Counted from the stretch's first letter, positions 28,855 through 38,530 are shown. The stretch: DNA of 62,000 bases from Prorocentrum cordatum (GCA_963575745.1 CAUYUJ010017659.1:90001-152000); one strand, 5' to 3'. The notes: a model not told the origin generated them from the sequence alone. Program-made: numbers and translations.

Positions 28855-29900
28855 CTCTTGGGGCACTCTTGGGGCCTCCTGGGAGCTTCCTGGGGGCCTC
28901 TTGGAGGGTTTTTGGTGGCCTTTGGGAGCTTTGGGGGCCTCTTCGGCCGTCTGAGGGCATTCCTGGCTTGTCTGGCGCCGTCGGAAGCCGTCTTTGGGGC
29001 CTGTCTGGGTCGTTTTGGGCCCTCTTGGGGCAGACCAGCCGCTTTTAGAGGCCATCTTGGAGTCTTGAAGGCCTCTTGGGCCGTTTTTGGGTCCTCTTGG
29101 GGCCGTCTTGGGTGCCTTTTGGGCCGTCATGGGCCATCTTGGAGGCCTCGTGGGCGATTTTGGGGGCCTCCTGCGCCGTCTTGAGCCGTCGGAATGCCGA
29201 GAAGAAGCACATGCCAAAGTCTGTCAAACACCTAAGGCAAATCAATGATTGTGGCCTCTTCGTGCCCTCCTGGAAGACCTCCTGGACGCCTTTTTGGGCC
29301 GTCTCGGAGGCCTCTTGGGTTCCTCTTGGGCCGTCTGAGGCCATCTCGAGGCCATCTCAGGCCGTCTTGGGTGCATCTTGGGCCGTCTTGGAGGCATCCT
29401 GGGGCCATCTTAGCCGTCTTGAAGGCCATTTTGGCTTTCTTGAAGGCCTCTTGGGCCCTCTTGACCGTCTTGGGGGCCTCTTGGGCCGTCATGGGCCATC
29501 TTGGAGGCCTCGTGGGCGATCTTGGGGGCCTCTTGGGCCGTCTTGAGCCGTCGGAATGCCGAGAAGAAGCAAATGCCCAAATCTTTCACACACCTAGGGA
29601 CAATGTATGATTTTGGCCTGTTCGGGCTCGCCTGGCGGACCTTTTGGAGGCCTCTTGGGCCGTCTTGGGGGCCTCTTGGGGGCCTCTTGGGCCGTCTTAG
29701 GCCATCTAGAGGCCATCTCAGGCCGTCTTGGGTGCATTTTGGGTCCTATTGGAGGCATCTTGGGGCCATCTCAGCCGTCTTGGGGGCCATCTCAGCCGTC
29801 TTGGAGGCCTCTGGGGCCGTCTTGGGGCCCTCCTGGGGCCCTCTTGGGGCTCTCTTGGGGCCCTCTTGGAAGCCCTGGAAGGCCATCTGGAATGCCATCG
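28855..29900 (+). repeat. Helically phased TTGG array, copy A7 (two core 1)
   Basis: The largest forward array. Two near-identical core 1 copies at about 29196-29270 and 29545-29625 share GCCGAGAAGAAGCA, then GTCAAACACCTAAGGCAA or a close relative. They are about 350 bp apart, so the composite unit is tandemly repeated. From 29644 TTGG starts at steps of 11, 10, 11, 11 and 10 bp. Confidence 0.88.
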
Positions 29901-29925
29901 ATCAAAGGAGAGATGGGGCGACGTT

Positions 29926-29926
<1 letters not shown>

Positions 29927-29963
<37 letters not shown>
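29927..29963. repeat. Poly-C run
   Basis: More than 30 consecutive C, followed by further C runs to about 29980. Confidence 0.97.
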
Positions 29964-29966
<3 letters not shown>

Positions 29967-29980
29967 CCCCCCTCCCCCCC

Positions 29981-30235
29981 GAAGAGGCCCAAATGGGGCT
30001 CAAACCTTAGTACAACAAATGATTTTAGCTCCCAGAGGGCTGGGATGGTGGGATAACGTTCAGTCCCCCCCCAAAGAAGCCAAAATGTGTCAAAACCTTA
30101 GCAAAACCAATGCTTGGGCGCCCAGAGGGCTGGTCGCCCAACGTTCGGTCCCCCTCAAAAGAGGCCAAAATGGGGCCAAAACCTTGGTAAAACAAATGAT
30201 TTTGGCTTCCTCGCCGAGGCCGTTTTGGACGCCCT
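29981..30235. repeat. Tandem repeat of about 85-95 bp, three copies
   Basis: Each copy has GAGGCCAAAATGGGGCCAAA or a variant, AACCTTAGTA, AAACAAATGATTTTGGCT and CCCAGAGGGCTGG. Copies start at about 29981, 30075 and 30157. Confidence 0.8.
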
Positions 30236-30399
30236 GACACTTCGCGGGGGGGGGGGCGAAAAAGTCAAGGGGAGGGGTACAGGGAGGGGTCAAGCTAGCC
30301 AGCTCGAGCGAGTCAAGCATGGCATGCCCATTCCCACCCGCCCTCCCACAACATAAGAAACAGTGATGGCACAACTGGGGGCTGCGCGGGCATTTCAGT
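30236..30399. other. Spacer, nothing recognised
   Basis: G-run-rich, then unique sequence. No gene seen. Confidence 0.5.
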
Positions 30400-30640
30400 G
30401 TCGCAGGTCCCAGAGCGCTGCCTTCCAGGTCCCAGAGCGCCCCAGGAACGCCCCAAGAGAGCCGAGACGCCCCCGAGACGATCCGAGGGGCCTTGAGTCG
30501 CCGAAAGATCGTTCCAAGACGCCCAAGATGGCCTCCAGACGGCCGCAGACGCCGCCAAGAAACCGCGGGGAGCCTCTCGAGGCCCTCCAAGAGCCTGAAC
30601 AAGCAAAAACCTCCCAGGCATTCGTCACCCCAGGGCCTCC
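30400..30640 (-). repeat. Diverged CCAA-type array, copy A9
   Basis: CCCAGAGCGCC, CCCAAGAGAGCC and TCCAAGACGCC units with looser phase; no core found. Confidence 0.55.
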
Positions 30641-30779
30641 TGGAACGCCCCGGCGCCCAAAGAATTGGCGAGCTAGAAACGTGCGCCGAGCCAAAGCGGG
30701 AGCGCAACTTTGAGAAAATGCCGCTCGGCGCCCAAGCGGGAAGGTCATTTCATTCACTTCGAGCGGGGGGGGAGGGGGG

Positions 30780-31510
30780 TGTGCCGCGCCCAATTCTTGC
30801 CATGCACATTTGCGGGGTGGACGACAAGAACAGCTATGCGGGCAGGGAAAATCAGCATGGCATTCCTTCTGACAAGTAAGGTGGTCCCTCCCGCCTTGGG
30901 GTTGCCCCAGAAGCCCGCGCGCGCTGCGCGCCGCGCCCCATTCCTGCCACGCATTTCGCATCGTCGAGGACAAGACAGGCCATGATGAAACGAAAAACGG
31001 CAACTCGGTATTGTTTTTTTTACAATCCGGATGGGAGGGCCCGCAGCCCGCATGGACGTCCGCGCGCGATGCGCGCCGCGTCCCATTCCTGCCACATATT
31101 TCGCACCGTCGGCGACAAGGGAGGCCATCTGAGAGGAAATAACGGAGACTTTGTATTGATTTTTAACAGTCAGGATGGGCGGGCCCAGATTGACGGCCGC
31201 GCGCGCGATGTGCGCCGCGTCCCATATGTGCGCCGCGTCCCACTGCTGCCACATATTTCGCACCGTCGGCGACAAGGCGGGCCTTGCACCGTCGGCGACA
31301 AGGCAGGCCATGCTGACATGAAAAAACGAAGACGTTGTATTGATTTTTTACAGTCAGGATGGGCGGGCCCAGATTGACTGCCGCGCGCGATGTGCGCCGC
31401 GTCCCATTCCGGCCACGCTTTTCGCATCGTCGACGACAGGAAAGACGATGTTGAGAAGAAAAAGCGGCAACTTTGTATTGATTTTTTTTAGTCCGGATGG
31501 GAGGTCCCGG
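30780..31510. repeat. Tandem repeat of about 145-160 bp, five copies
   Basis: Copies are marked by GCGTCCCATTCCTGCCAC-like segments at about 30788, 30934, 31081, 31239 and 31401, each followed by GCATCGTCG or GCACCGTCGGCGACAAGG and later by TTGTATTGATTTTTTACAGT and CGGATGGGAGG or its relative. A 20-bp internal duplication (GTGCGCCGCGTCCCA) occurs in the fourth copy. Confidence 0.85.
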
Positions 31511-31544
31511 ATTGGGTCGCTATCGGCCGGAATACGACGTAGGT

Positions 31545-31665
31545 GGGGGTATATTCTAATAAGGAACAAGGATACACCCCTCCCCGTAGGGGCAGAGGGG
31601 TGTTTTGGAAGAGGGAAGAGGAATCTCGTTAGACCACCTGTCGCCCAAAGGGCTGGTGGGATGAT
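31545..31665. repeat. Repeat pair with 49930-50045
   Basis: Shares a CCCCTCCCC stretch, then GAAGAGGAATCTCGTTAGAC and CCAAAGGGCTGGTGGG with the sequence at 49930-50045 (CTCGTTAAACACCTTCGTCC, AGAAGGCTCGTGGGG). The last box also resembles the 29981 tandem repeat. Confidence 0.55.
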
Positions 31666-31719
31666 TGTAATATAGACTGAGATTTGGGCCCCTTCCCCTG
31701 GTCAGCGGGTTGCGCACAG

Positions 31720-32077
31720 GCAGAGAGCGCCGCCTGGTAGCCCCGGCTGGCCTCAGCAGGCCTCCCGAGTTGCCTGGGGCGGTCTCAACGCCCTCAGCGC
31801 CGCCGGAGGCGACGCCGGGCCTGTTGAGACCGCCCCCGGCTTCTCGGGGGGGGTCAGGCCGGCTCAGACTGCCTGGGGGGGCTTAGACATTGCCTCCAGG
31901 GAGGGGGCGGGCATGGCGGCCGCGGGGGCCGTGCTGGTGCGCTCCCCGCAGCTGTCGCAGCTGGCGTCCGTGACGCCCGGGCACGGCCCCAGCGCCTGCC
32001 GGCTGGAGCTGAGGCCGGAGGCGGCTGACTGCTCCGAGCTCGACTTAGCCGACGCGTTCGCAGTCTGCCGGCCCCAG
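31720..32077 (+). CDS. Candidate exon, unknown Gly/Ala-rich protein
   Basis: The frame is open from about 31675 to past 32200 and is strongly G/C-biased at position 3 from about 31740 to 32075. It contains an internal near-repeat, VAWGGLNALSAAGGDAG and TAWGGLDIASREGAGMAAAG, followed by VLVRSPQLSQLASVTPGHG and CSELDLADAFAV. Likely acceptor CGCACAG at 31719; likely donor CCCCAG|GA at 32077/32078, a GA-type donor. The in-frame ATG at 31913 is internal to the biased region, so I do not take it as the start. It lies 180 bp upstream of the GGA tract before the LINE. Family not recognised. Confidence 0.5.
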
Positions 32078-32257
32078 GAATCCCCTGCTCCCGACCTCCA
32101 GAGAGGGACGTTGAGATCTGGGCTTTGTAGATGCTCCACACCGCATGGTTTCGCCTGTTGTTTGGCCCCTAAGAACAATCACAGATCGATCCGGCTCGAA
32201 AGATGTTCTATATGATTACTGTACTCGCGGTGTTGTGATTGTTCCGCGAAGCCTGAT

Positions 32258-32331
32258 CTCAGGGGAGGACGAGGAGGAGGAGGGGGAGGAGGAGGAGGAA
32301 GAGGAGGAGGAGGAGGAGGAGGAGGAAGAGG
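32258..32331. repeat. GGA tract directly before a spliced-leader relic
   Basis: GGAGGAGGAGGAAGAGG-type purine run ending at 32331, immediately adjacent to the relic at 32332. Confidence 0.95.
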
Positions 32332-32353
32332 TCCGTTGCCATTTTGGTTCAAG
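32332..32353 (+). other. Spliced-leader relic at 5' end of LINE 1
   Basis: TCCGTTGCCATTTTGGTTCA plus AG matches 20 of 22 positions of the dinoflagellate spliced leader. The two differences are an A to T at position 6 and a C to T at position 18. It stands exactly at the junction between the GGA tract and the LINE 5' leader. Confidence 0.75.
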
Positions 32354-32498
32354 TCGTCGCCGTCTGCGGACGCCCCCGCATTCGGGAGGTCCCACCGAGG
32401 GGGCACCGAAGTGTCCCCACAGGTGCCGCCAAAGCAGGGGCCACGATCTTTTCGTCACAGCGCACTGTTTTTGAAGAGTCGCCCTTCGGCTGCCCGCG

Positions 32499-33345
32499 AT
32501 GTCCCATGGCACGTCCGCCTCGCAAGCCTCAGCTCCTGCGGCAGAGCCCAAGGATGCTCCGACTTTCCCTGATACTGGTGATCACGAGTGTCCTCCTAAG
32601 TCTGCTCGTTCAGGTACGTCGCCCGAAGAGTTTCGCAACCTCATCGAGAACACGAAGCAGACGATGGGTGGACATATCAAGGCCCTGCAAGGGCAGATGG
32701 CTGCCTTCTCCCAGTTCGGCACGATTTCCAACACTGTCACCTGGTCCTTTGTGAAGGTCCAGGCCCAGATGGAGACCAGAGTATCCAAGGTGGAGCACAA
32801 CCTCAAGCAGAACACCGCAAGTTTTCGAGCCCTACAAGGAGATGTTCAGCAGATGCGAACGGTACTTGGTGACATCCGTGATGAACGTTTTTTGCCCAAG
32901 TCCGCGGACCCCAGCTTCAGGAAGGATATCGACGCAACCATCATGGCGATCCGCACGATAAACGCCATGGCGCAGCAAGCCATTATGCAATCGCTCGCTC
33001 CCTGGATGGAACGCAACACTACCGGCCCTGAGAATATCACCCTGGAAGGAGAACCAGCTGGTCACGGTTCACTCTTCGCGACGGAGTTGCCAAACCCTTT
33101 GTTGAGAGAAAGGTGCTGCAGCTGCTTGGGACACTCAAGAGAGCCAGCGGGGTTTTCGAACCCCCCTTAGATATCTACGTGTCTAACGACAAAACCCCCG
33201 AGATGGTCGAGACGGGGCTCGGCCTCAAAAAGGCCAGTGCAGTGTTCAACGAGTTGCACCCGAACTTCAGGCTGTTCGGGGACAAGGCCAAAGGGAAACT
33301 CAGTCATAGGTGGAAGCCCGTTTTCAGGACCGAGCCCCGCCCAGG
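32499..33345 (+). pseudogene. LINE 1 ORF1, coiled-coil protein with frameshift
   Basis: An ATG at 32499 opens a 223-codon frame. After a Ser/Ala/Pro-rich start come a helical region (EEFRNLIENTKQTMGGHIKA, then SKVEHNLKQNTASFRALQGD and VQQMRTVLGDIRDE) with heptad-like spacing and a second helix (IDATIMAIRTINAMAQQAIM). At about 33060 the sense continues in another frame (RDGVAKPFVERKVLQLLGTL, then LFGDKAKGKLSHRWKP) to about 33345. The layout, a coiled coil followed by a basic C-terminal domain, fits RNA-binding ORF1 proteins of LINEs. The shift means the product would be truncated today. Confidence 0.6.
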
Positions 33346-33548
33346 AAATGCAGAACCATTCACTACGCCGCCAAGAATTTGGCTGCAGCAGGTGTCGATG
33401 TGGCGCGTATATGTGCAGCTCTCTCTCTCTCTCGTGCACTTGCGAACCCCACTGTGGCTACGACGTGGTGCCTTTAGCCTTTTCTTCGCGCTGTGGCGCG
33501 GACATGAGAATTGGAAACTATCTCTGACTACGTGGAACTCGATTCTTC

Positions 33549-34340
33549 TTCCATCATGTCTTACGCCTCTGTGATTTGAAGTTTCGCCGCCTCCGCTCCC
33601 ATCTCCGCCCTGGTACCACCCTTGCTCTTCAGGAGAGTCATGGGTCATCAGTTGAAGTGCAGGAGTTGTTGTGCCACATGCGCAAAGATGTCGCAACCAC
33701 GCTTACTTGTTGCTGCTCGTCTCAGGCTGGGGACGCAATTACTTCATGCCCGAGCTTCTCCAACCTTGGCGAGAACGCGCCGGCTAGCATTCCCCGGGCT
33801 GTGGTCCAGAGGAGGGTCGTCAATGTGCGCATTGAGTTCTCCAGGGGCCTAAGGGCTCGCCGTTGCAACGGTCCCAATTTTGGGCTTGCAGCTGAAACAA
33901 AACAGGAGATCAGCGAGTCGATCCTCAGGGACCTCGAGTTTGCTAAGCACTCTCCAGAGACGTGCTTGGTCGTGGTGGCTGGCGATTTCATCTTTGCCGA
34001 CGTCCCACCGCGTCGCGCGGGAGCAGTCGTTGCGCCCCCTTGCCCCGGGCCTTCGGGCCAGGAATCACTGCGTGCTCTCGGACATGTCAGGGGATATCGC
34101 AAGGGGCAAAAGGGGGGATGGATGAAAAACTCTGGGACATGGCGAAAATGCGGGTTGCCGATCCGACTCACTATCACAAGAAGCGCCGACTGCTCGCCTC
34201 AATAGATAGGACGTTTGTGAGTTTCCCTGGTTGGACCCTGATCCACTTCTCGATCGTTGGCGAGGTCGCCGACTTCCCAGAGGTGCTGCACAAACGAGGC
34301 ATCAGCGATCACGCACATGTCGTCGCTTCAACCTCTAGCA
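33549..34340 (+). pseudogene. LINE 1 endonuclease domain (APE/EEP type), broken
   Basis: Two motifs of the endonuclease/exonuclease/phosphatase fold are visible in the first frame: TLALQESHG near 33620, where the family has LQEtHG with the catalytic Glu, and VVVAGDFIF near 33985, where the family has GDFN. The Asn of that motif is replaced by Ile, which should remove activity. After about 34110 the sense shifts to another frame with IDRTFVSFPGW and GISDHAHVVAS, the family's SDHAPV motif with Pro replaced by His. The domain would nick target DNA to prime reverse transcription. Frameshift plus active-site loss show decay. Confidence 0.65.
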
Positions 34341-34929
34341 GCTTCCCCAGCCGAGCCCGAACGAGTACCATAGTATACCGGGAGACGCGTGTACCCACCC
34401 CCGGTTCAGTGATGTCTTGGAGAAAGTTCTGGAAGAGTGTAACCTGGGCGAGCGTTCGCCCCCCCTGGCCGTGGAGTTCGCTGAAAAAAAAAGATGTGGG
34501 GGGCTGCCAGAGTTGCCAGGGATGCTATGCTGCGGGGCTCGCCTGAAAGCTTATCATCCCAGTTCATCGCGGTTTAAGGTATCGCTCGAGCTGTCTGGAA
34601 TCAGGATGTGGTTTTGGTTGCGAAAATCAAGTCGGTGTCCGGGTTCGGTGGGCCCCTCCTCCGCGTCGACGCGGTGCGCAGGGCGATTGAGCCCAGTGAT
34701 CCCAGCGCTTTGGTGCCGCATCTGAACAGATAACCGATCCATGGTCCAGCGAAGCGAAGCCATGACGAAGCGCGAGACATCGACGACGCATCGCGACGGC
34801 GCGAAGCAAGTTGCGACGACGACTTCGCGGACCGATGATGCGGGGCAAACTCTGGGCGCCATGTGGGAGATGCATGACGCCGTAAGGAGCCAGAGCTGCT
34901 GGCGGGGATGCTGCTCATCGCCAGTCCGA

Positions 34930-36390
34930 CGAAGTGCCGCGGAAGCTCTGGTTGCGCTGGGGCGCAGTTTTCGGCGCCCAGGAACATATCAACGGCGAGA
35001 AGGTTGACAGGTCTTTGGCCCCATTCGGGCCCCAGGTGCGCCTCGAGGACCTCCCGCCACCCACCCTGCGGGACACCCAGAGGTGCCTCGAACAGGCTGA
35101 GAACGGCGCCCCGGGCCCTGATCGGCTTACCTACTCTGCCTAGGCCCAGAATCCATTGGGGGCCGCTGTGCTTGATGGGGTTCTCTGATCGCTGGTGGAT
35201 TCTTCGCCTTCGTTCAATGATATCCGAGGGGCTTTCTTGGCTACGCTAGGGGGCGGGGGGGGATGCAAGGGGGCCATGCGAGGGGCAGGAGGTGCGCGGC
35301 CCCTCGGGCTGAAACAGACGTCTAACAAAGCACTGGCAGGAGTTGCGATTTCCCACCTGAGCCGTCGGCCCCATGAATTCATCGACTGCGAGGATTCGTG
35401 CGAGGACGAAATTTCGGAGTCAGTATCTTAGACTTAGATGCGAGCTCGCATGGCCAGCATGCAGCCGCCCGCAGCATTGACATGCCCAGCCTTGCGTGCA
35501 TTTGATTACGGCCAAGCCTCCCCATCAGTGGCTCATGATTGGACGTTTAAGACAATTTGAATGCATCCAGCTGCCGCTGCCCTTGTTGATCTTCCTCATA
35601 TGCAGATGATGGCGCGCTGTGCTTTGGGCGCTTCCAGCAACAATCCCGTCTTCTCTTCCTGGTCCGGCCGGCCTGGCATCCTGCAAGGCTGCCCGGCGCC
35701 TAGAGCGACACGCGCGACGCGCTGCAACCCCTTTCCTCGGATAACTTCGAAGTTTTAGCCGATCGCCCGCCTGAGCGATCCATCGCTGCAGTTGCAGCCT
35801 GCGCAGATGGCGCGGGGGCCGCCCTCGCTGCCCCCCGACAATGGCTGCTCGCGAAGCGCGCGTTCGACACGTCTGATCTACGTCTGATGCCCAGTAGATG
35901 TTCTAGTGTGCCTCTGTCTGGTAAAATCAATGAATCTGTTAGACGCATGTGCAGGACCTGGCGAATTCAGAATATTCCAGAACTGGCCGGCTTTCAAATA
36001 GTGGGGCCAGTCGCGTACCTCGGGCTGATCTTGGGACCTGGGGCTTCCACGGAGGCTCGACATCTGCCCGTCCAGACATGGGCCTCCCGGGCGTTCCAGA
36101 TTGCCAGAGGTGGTAGCCCCACTGTTGTAACTGAATATATGTGCACGCAGTGTGCCACATCTGTCTTATCGCGTGACGCTGAGTTCGCTGCTCTCCCCGT
36201 TGCCATTCCTGGTGCCCCTTCTATCCGCCGTCTCGAGCATGCAGCCCTTGCCTGTCTGATAGCCTTCCCCAGCTGCGCCCCCTTTCAATCGTCTCTTGTG
36301 GAGCTCAGACTTTGGCGCGGACCGAGATTCGAGAGCTTTGAAGCCTCCTGTGCTGCAGCGCTTATCCGCTCCGCGCTGTGCGCCCTGCCC
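34930..36390 (+). pseudogene. LINE 1 reverse transcriptase, broken
   Basis: Ordered RT landmarks appear in changing frames. PTLRDTQRCLEQAENGAPGP (35060-35120) is the segment before the fingers, with the GAPGPD motif. ARPLGLKQTSNKALAGVA (35300-35350) is the RPL-L-NTD-K motif. FDYGQASPSVAHDWTFKTI (35500-35560) is the motif A region, where the metal-binding Asp is retained but its neighbours are altered. ILQGCPAPR (35680-35700) is motif B. GPVAYLGLILGPGAS (36005-36050) is the thumb-proximal YLG motif. A clear YVDD (motif C) is not found. Several stops interrupt. The enzyme would copy element RNA into DNA; this copy cannot. Confidence 0.7.
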
Positions 36391-37140
36391 TAATGGCAGC
36401 CTCTTTTAGCGATGTTTTCCTCTGAAGCTGAACGGTGCTTATCTCTGCAGGAGCTCGGCACGCAACGTGAATGCCATGAGTGTTGGAGAGCCCCTGCATC
36501 TGTAGAGTAATTCAGTAAGGCCTCGAGGAGGTTCCCGAGCAGTGAGTAATATAAGACGGCTGGCGCTGCTGCGGTTTCGACAGCGAAGCGCGCACTCCGT
36601 GACCAACGGCAGAGCAGACGTCCCAAGGTCCACAGCGGCGTCCTCGCCGAGTTTTCCCGCATTTTGTTTTCCGATTCTCTGGCCACAGTCTGGAGGGTCA
36701 GGCTGCTAGGATATTTCCTTGATCGTCACAGAGCCATTGCCTCAGCGTGCTGGGATGCCGTCAAACTTGAGACTTCGAAGCTCCCCCCAGCCACGAGAAT
36801 TGTGAAATCACCACATTCCGAATGCATGATAACATACTTCGGCCCTTTTGTCTGAGGTGCCAAGGAGCCCCTGGTGCCTTTCTCCATTGTTGGAGGTACC
36901 CACATCTTTTGGCCTTGGTCAGAGACATCCGACCTCGCTGCCAGTCCTGATTGTCCCATCCGACGGCTCGGCCTCCTGTCCCCCTCGGACTCTTCGCTCA
37001 TGTTGCCCGTGCGCGCCCATTCGTCGTGCATCCCAGCTCTCACTTCCGCAGAGACTGCGGCCAACACGGCCTCTTCCATCAGAGCAGCACCGGCACGGCG
37101 TCCAGCGGCGCGGCGTGGCGGCCGTGGTGGACGACGAGAC
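36391..37140 (+). pseudogene. LINE 1 C-terminal region with Cys-rich finger
   Basis: RLLGYFLDRHRAIASACWDA near 36690-36750 and then CLRCQGAPGAFLHCWRYPHL near 36850-36905, a C-x2-C...H-x-C arrangement seen at the C-terminus of many dinoflagellate LINEs (C-C-H-C followed by PxLW). Frames change around 36480-36540 and 36850. The 3' boundary is where the GGA tract starts. Confidence 0.55.
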
Positions 37141-37159
37141 TCGACGCGCCAGCGACGTG

Positions 37160-37435
37160 CCCAGGAGGAGGAGGAGGACAAATAAAAAGAGGGAAAGGAA
37201 GAGCAGGAGGAGGAAGAGGAAAAAGAGGAGGAGGAAGAGGAGGAATAATAATAACAACAATAATAAGAATCGGAGGAGGAGGAGGAGGAGGAAGAGGAGG
37301 AGGAGGAGGAGGACGAAGAGGAGGAGGAGGAGGAGGAGGAGGAATAATAATACGAGGAGGAGGAGGACGAAGAGGAGGAGGAGGAGGAGGAACAGGAGGA
37401 GGAGGAGGAGTAAACAGGAGGAGTTCGACCACGAA
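37160..37435. repeat. GGA/GAA purine tract at the 3' side of LINE 1
   Basis: GGAGGAGGA with AATAATAA breaks. Almost pure purine for 270 bp. Confidence 0.95.
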
Positions 37436-37785
37436 TAGCAGAAGCAGGAACTGGAGTGGAAAAAGTGGGGGAAGCAGGGGGACCAGGGGAAGGCGGAGGA
37501 GTGGAAAATGGGGGGCGGCACCGATGAAAAAGGAGTCGGATGCACAAACATGGCCCGCGCTGGAGCGAACACGCCGTTTTGACCGACGGGAGTGCAGCGC
37601 CGATCGAACAATGAGGCCCACGCTGCAGCGAAACCACAATTTGTGACACACCATGAGCAATCGCACCGCAAGAAAGCATAGGACACAACATGTCTGCACA
37701 ATCCTATTATGTGTACAACAGCAGGACGCGGAGGGAGGCCAGAGATCTTTTGGACAGGGTCAGAGAGTAAAGTTGTATATTCTGT
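37436..37785. other. Spacer, nothing recognised
   Basis: Unique-looking sequence between two purine tracts. No exon bias. Confidence 0.5.
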
Positions 37786-37787
37786 AA

Positions 37788-37955
37788 TTGCGAAAGAGGA
37801 GGAGGAAGAGGAGGAAAACAAGGAGGAGGAGGAGGAGGAGGAGGAGGAGGACCAGGAGGGAGGAGGTAGGGAGGAGGAGGAAGGATGAGGGAAGAGAAGG
37901 GAGGAGGGAGGACGAGGGGGAGGAGGAGGAGCAGGACGAGGAGGAGGAAAAGGGA
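37788..37955. repeat. GGA purine tract
   Basis: Second GGA-rich run, ending about 85 bp before the short exon candidate at 38041. Confidence 0.9.
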
Positions 37956-38040
37956 CTTCCCCCCCTGCCAGGGACACCGGGGGCCTCGGCAGCGCACGGG
38001 TGCAGGGTTCAAAGGGGCCTCGGCCACCCCCCCCGCGCAG

Positions 38041-38087
38041 GACCCCGCCCAGCTGGCGCAGCTGCGGCAGGAGGTGACGCTGCCCAG
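38041..38087 (+). CDS. Candidate short exon (47 nt)
   Basis: A C-rich tract ending in GCGCAG at 38040 is followed by an uninterrupted G/C-ending stretch reading DPAQLAQLRQEVTLPR, a helix-like segment. It ends at CCCAG|GA (38087/38088), a GA-type donor. The three features together are more than expected by chance, but the segment is very short. Confidence 0.35.
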
Positions 38088-38102
38088 GAAGGATACGGTC
38101 GT

Positions 38103-38304
38103 GAATTTTTGGATCGCGTGTCGCTCCGCCAGTTCTGGCCTCCCCGCGCATCGATGTTACACACTGTCCATTTCGCGGTCCCGCGGCGTCCACGTCTCGA
38201 GTTTTTCGGAGCTTCCCGTCCCGCGGGGCGGAGCGAAACGCTATCTACTCGCAAGGCATAGCGTGTCGCAAGGGCTGCCGCGGCGACACGCTATTCAAAA
38301 ATTC
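38103..38304. mobile_element. TIR element 1 (MITE-like)
   Basis: Terminal inverted repeats of 22 bp with two mismatches: left GAATTTTTGGATCGCGTGTC, right ending GACACGCTATTCAAAAATTC. It is 202 bp long and does not encode anything obvious. The interior shares GCCAGTTCTGGCC, CGCGCTTCG-like and TCCCGTCCCGCG segments with the element at 38531. Confidence 0.75.
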
Positions 38305-38530
38305 CAGGCCGTACTCACACAACAACAATCTACCAGTCAGGAGCGCCAGCTTAGCGTGCAATTGATTTGCATGGAAGTGGGTGCGTGGCGATGCCTGGGA
38401 GGAAATTTAGATTTCACGCAAGTCGGGGCTCACGCCTTTTCGGCCCAGCGTTTCTTGAAAAGGCGGCGGAGAAGCCGGCTGGCGGCAGGGGGGAATACCA
38501 TGCAAGTGAGTTTGTTTGAGTCTATTGTCT
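38305..38530. other. Spacer between two related TIR elements
   Basis: Contains TTGCATGGAAGTGGGTGCG and AAAAGGCGGCGGAGAAGCC. No exon support beyond a weak open frame. Confidence 0.45.

Larger units (their letters stand above)
32332..37150 (+). mobile_element. LINE-type retrotransposon 1, near full length, decayed
   Basis: In order it has a spliced-leader relic (32332), a 5' leader of about 145 nt, an ORF1 with coiled coil, an apurinic-type endonuclease, a reverse transcriptase and a C-terminal Cys-rich finger. Reading frames are broken in many places, so the element is dead. Its ends are inferred from loss of homology-like sequence: the 5' end abuts a GGA tract and the 3' end another GGA tract at about 37160. 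No poly-A tail or target duplication is evident. The order ORF1-EN-RT fits APE-type non-LTR elements, which are common in dinoflagellate genomes. Confidence 0.75.

Noticed and set aside
28421-29217. Poly-Glu, poly-Arg, poly-Gly, poly-Pro and poly-Ser frames
   Set aside because: All derive from the GGA tract.
29425-29450. GGCCATTTTGGCTTTCTTGAAG as a spliced-leader relic
   Set aside because: It is part of the TTGG array, and the match arises from the array unit rather than from the leader.
36919-38193. 424-codon minus-strand frame
   Set aside because: Mostly the complement of GGA tracts; joins unrelated segments.
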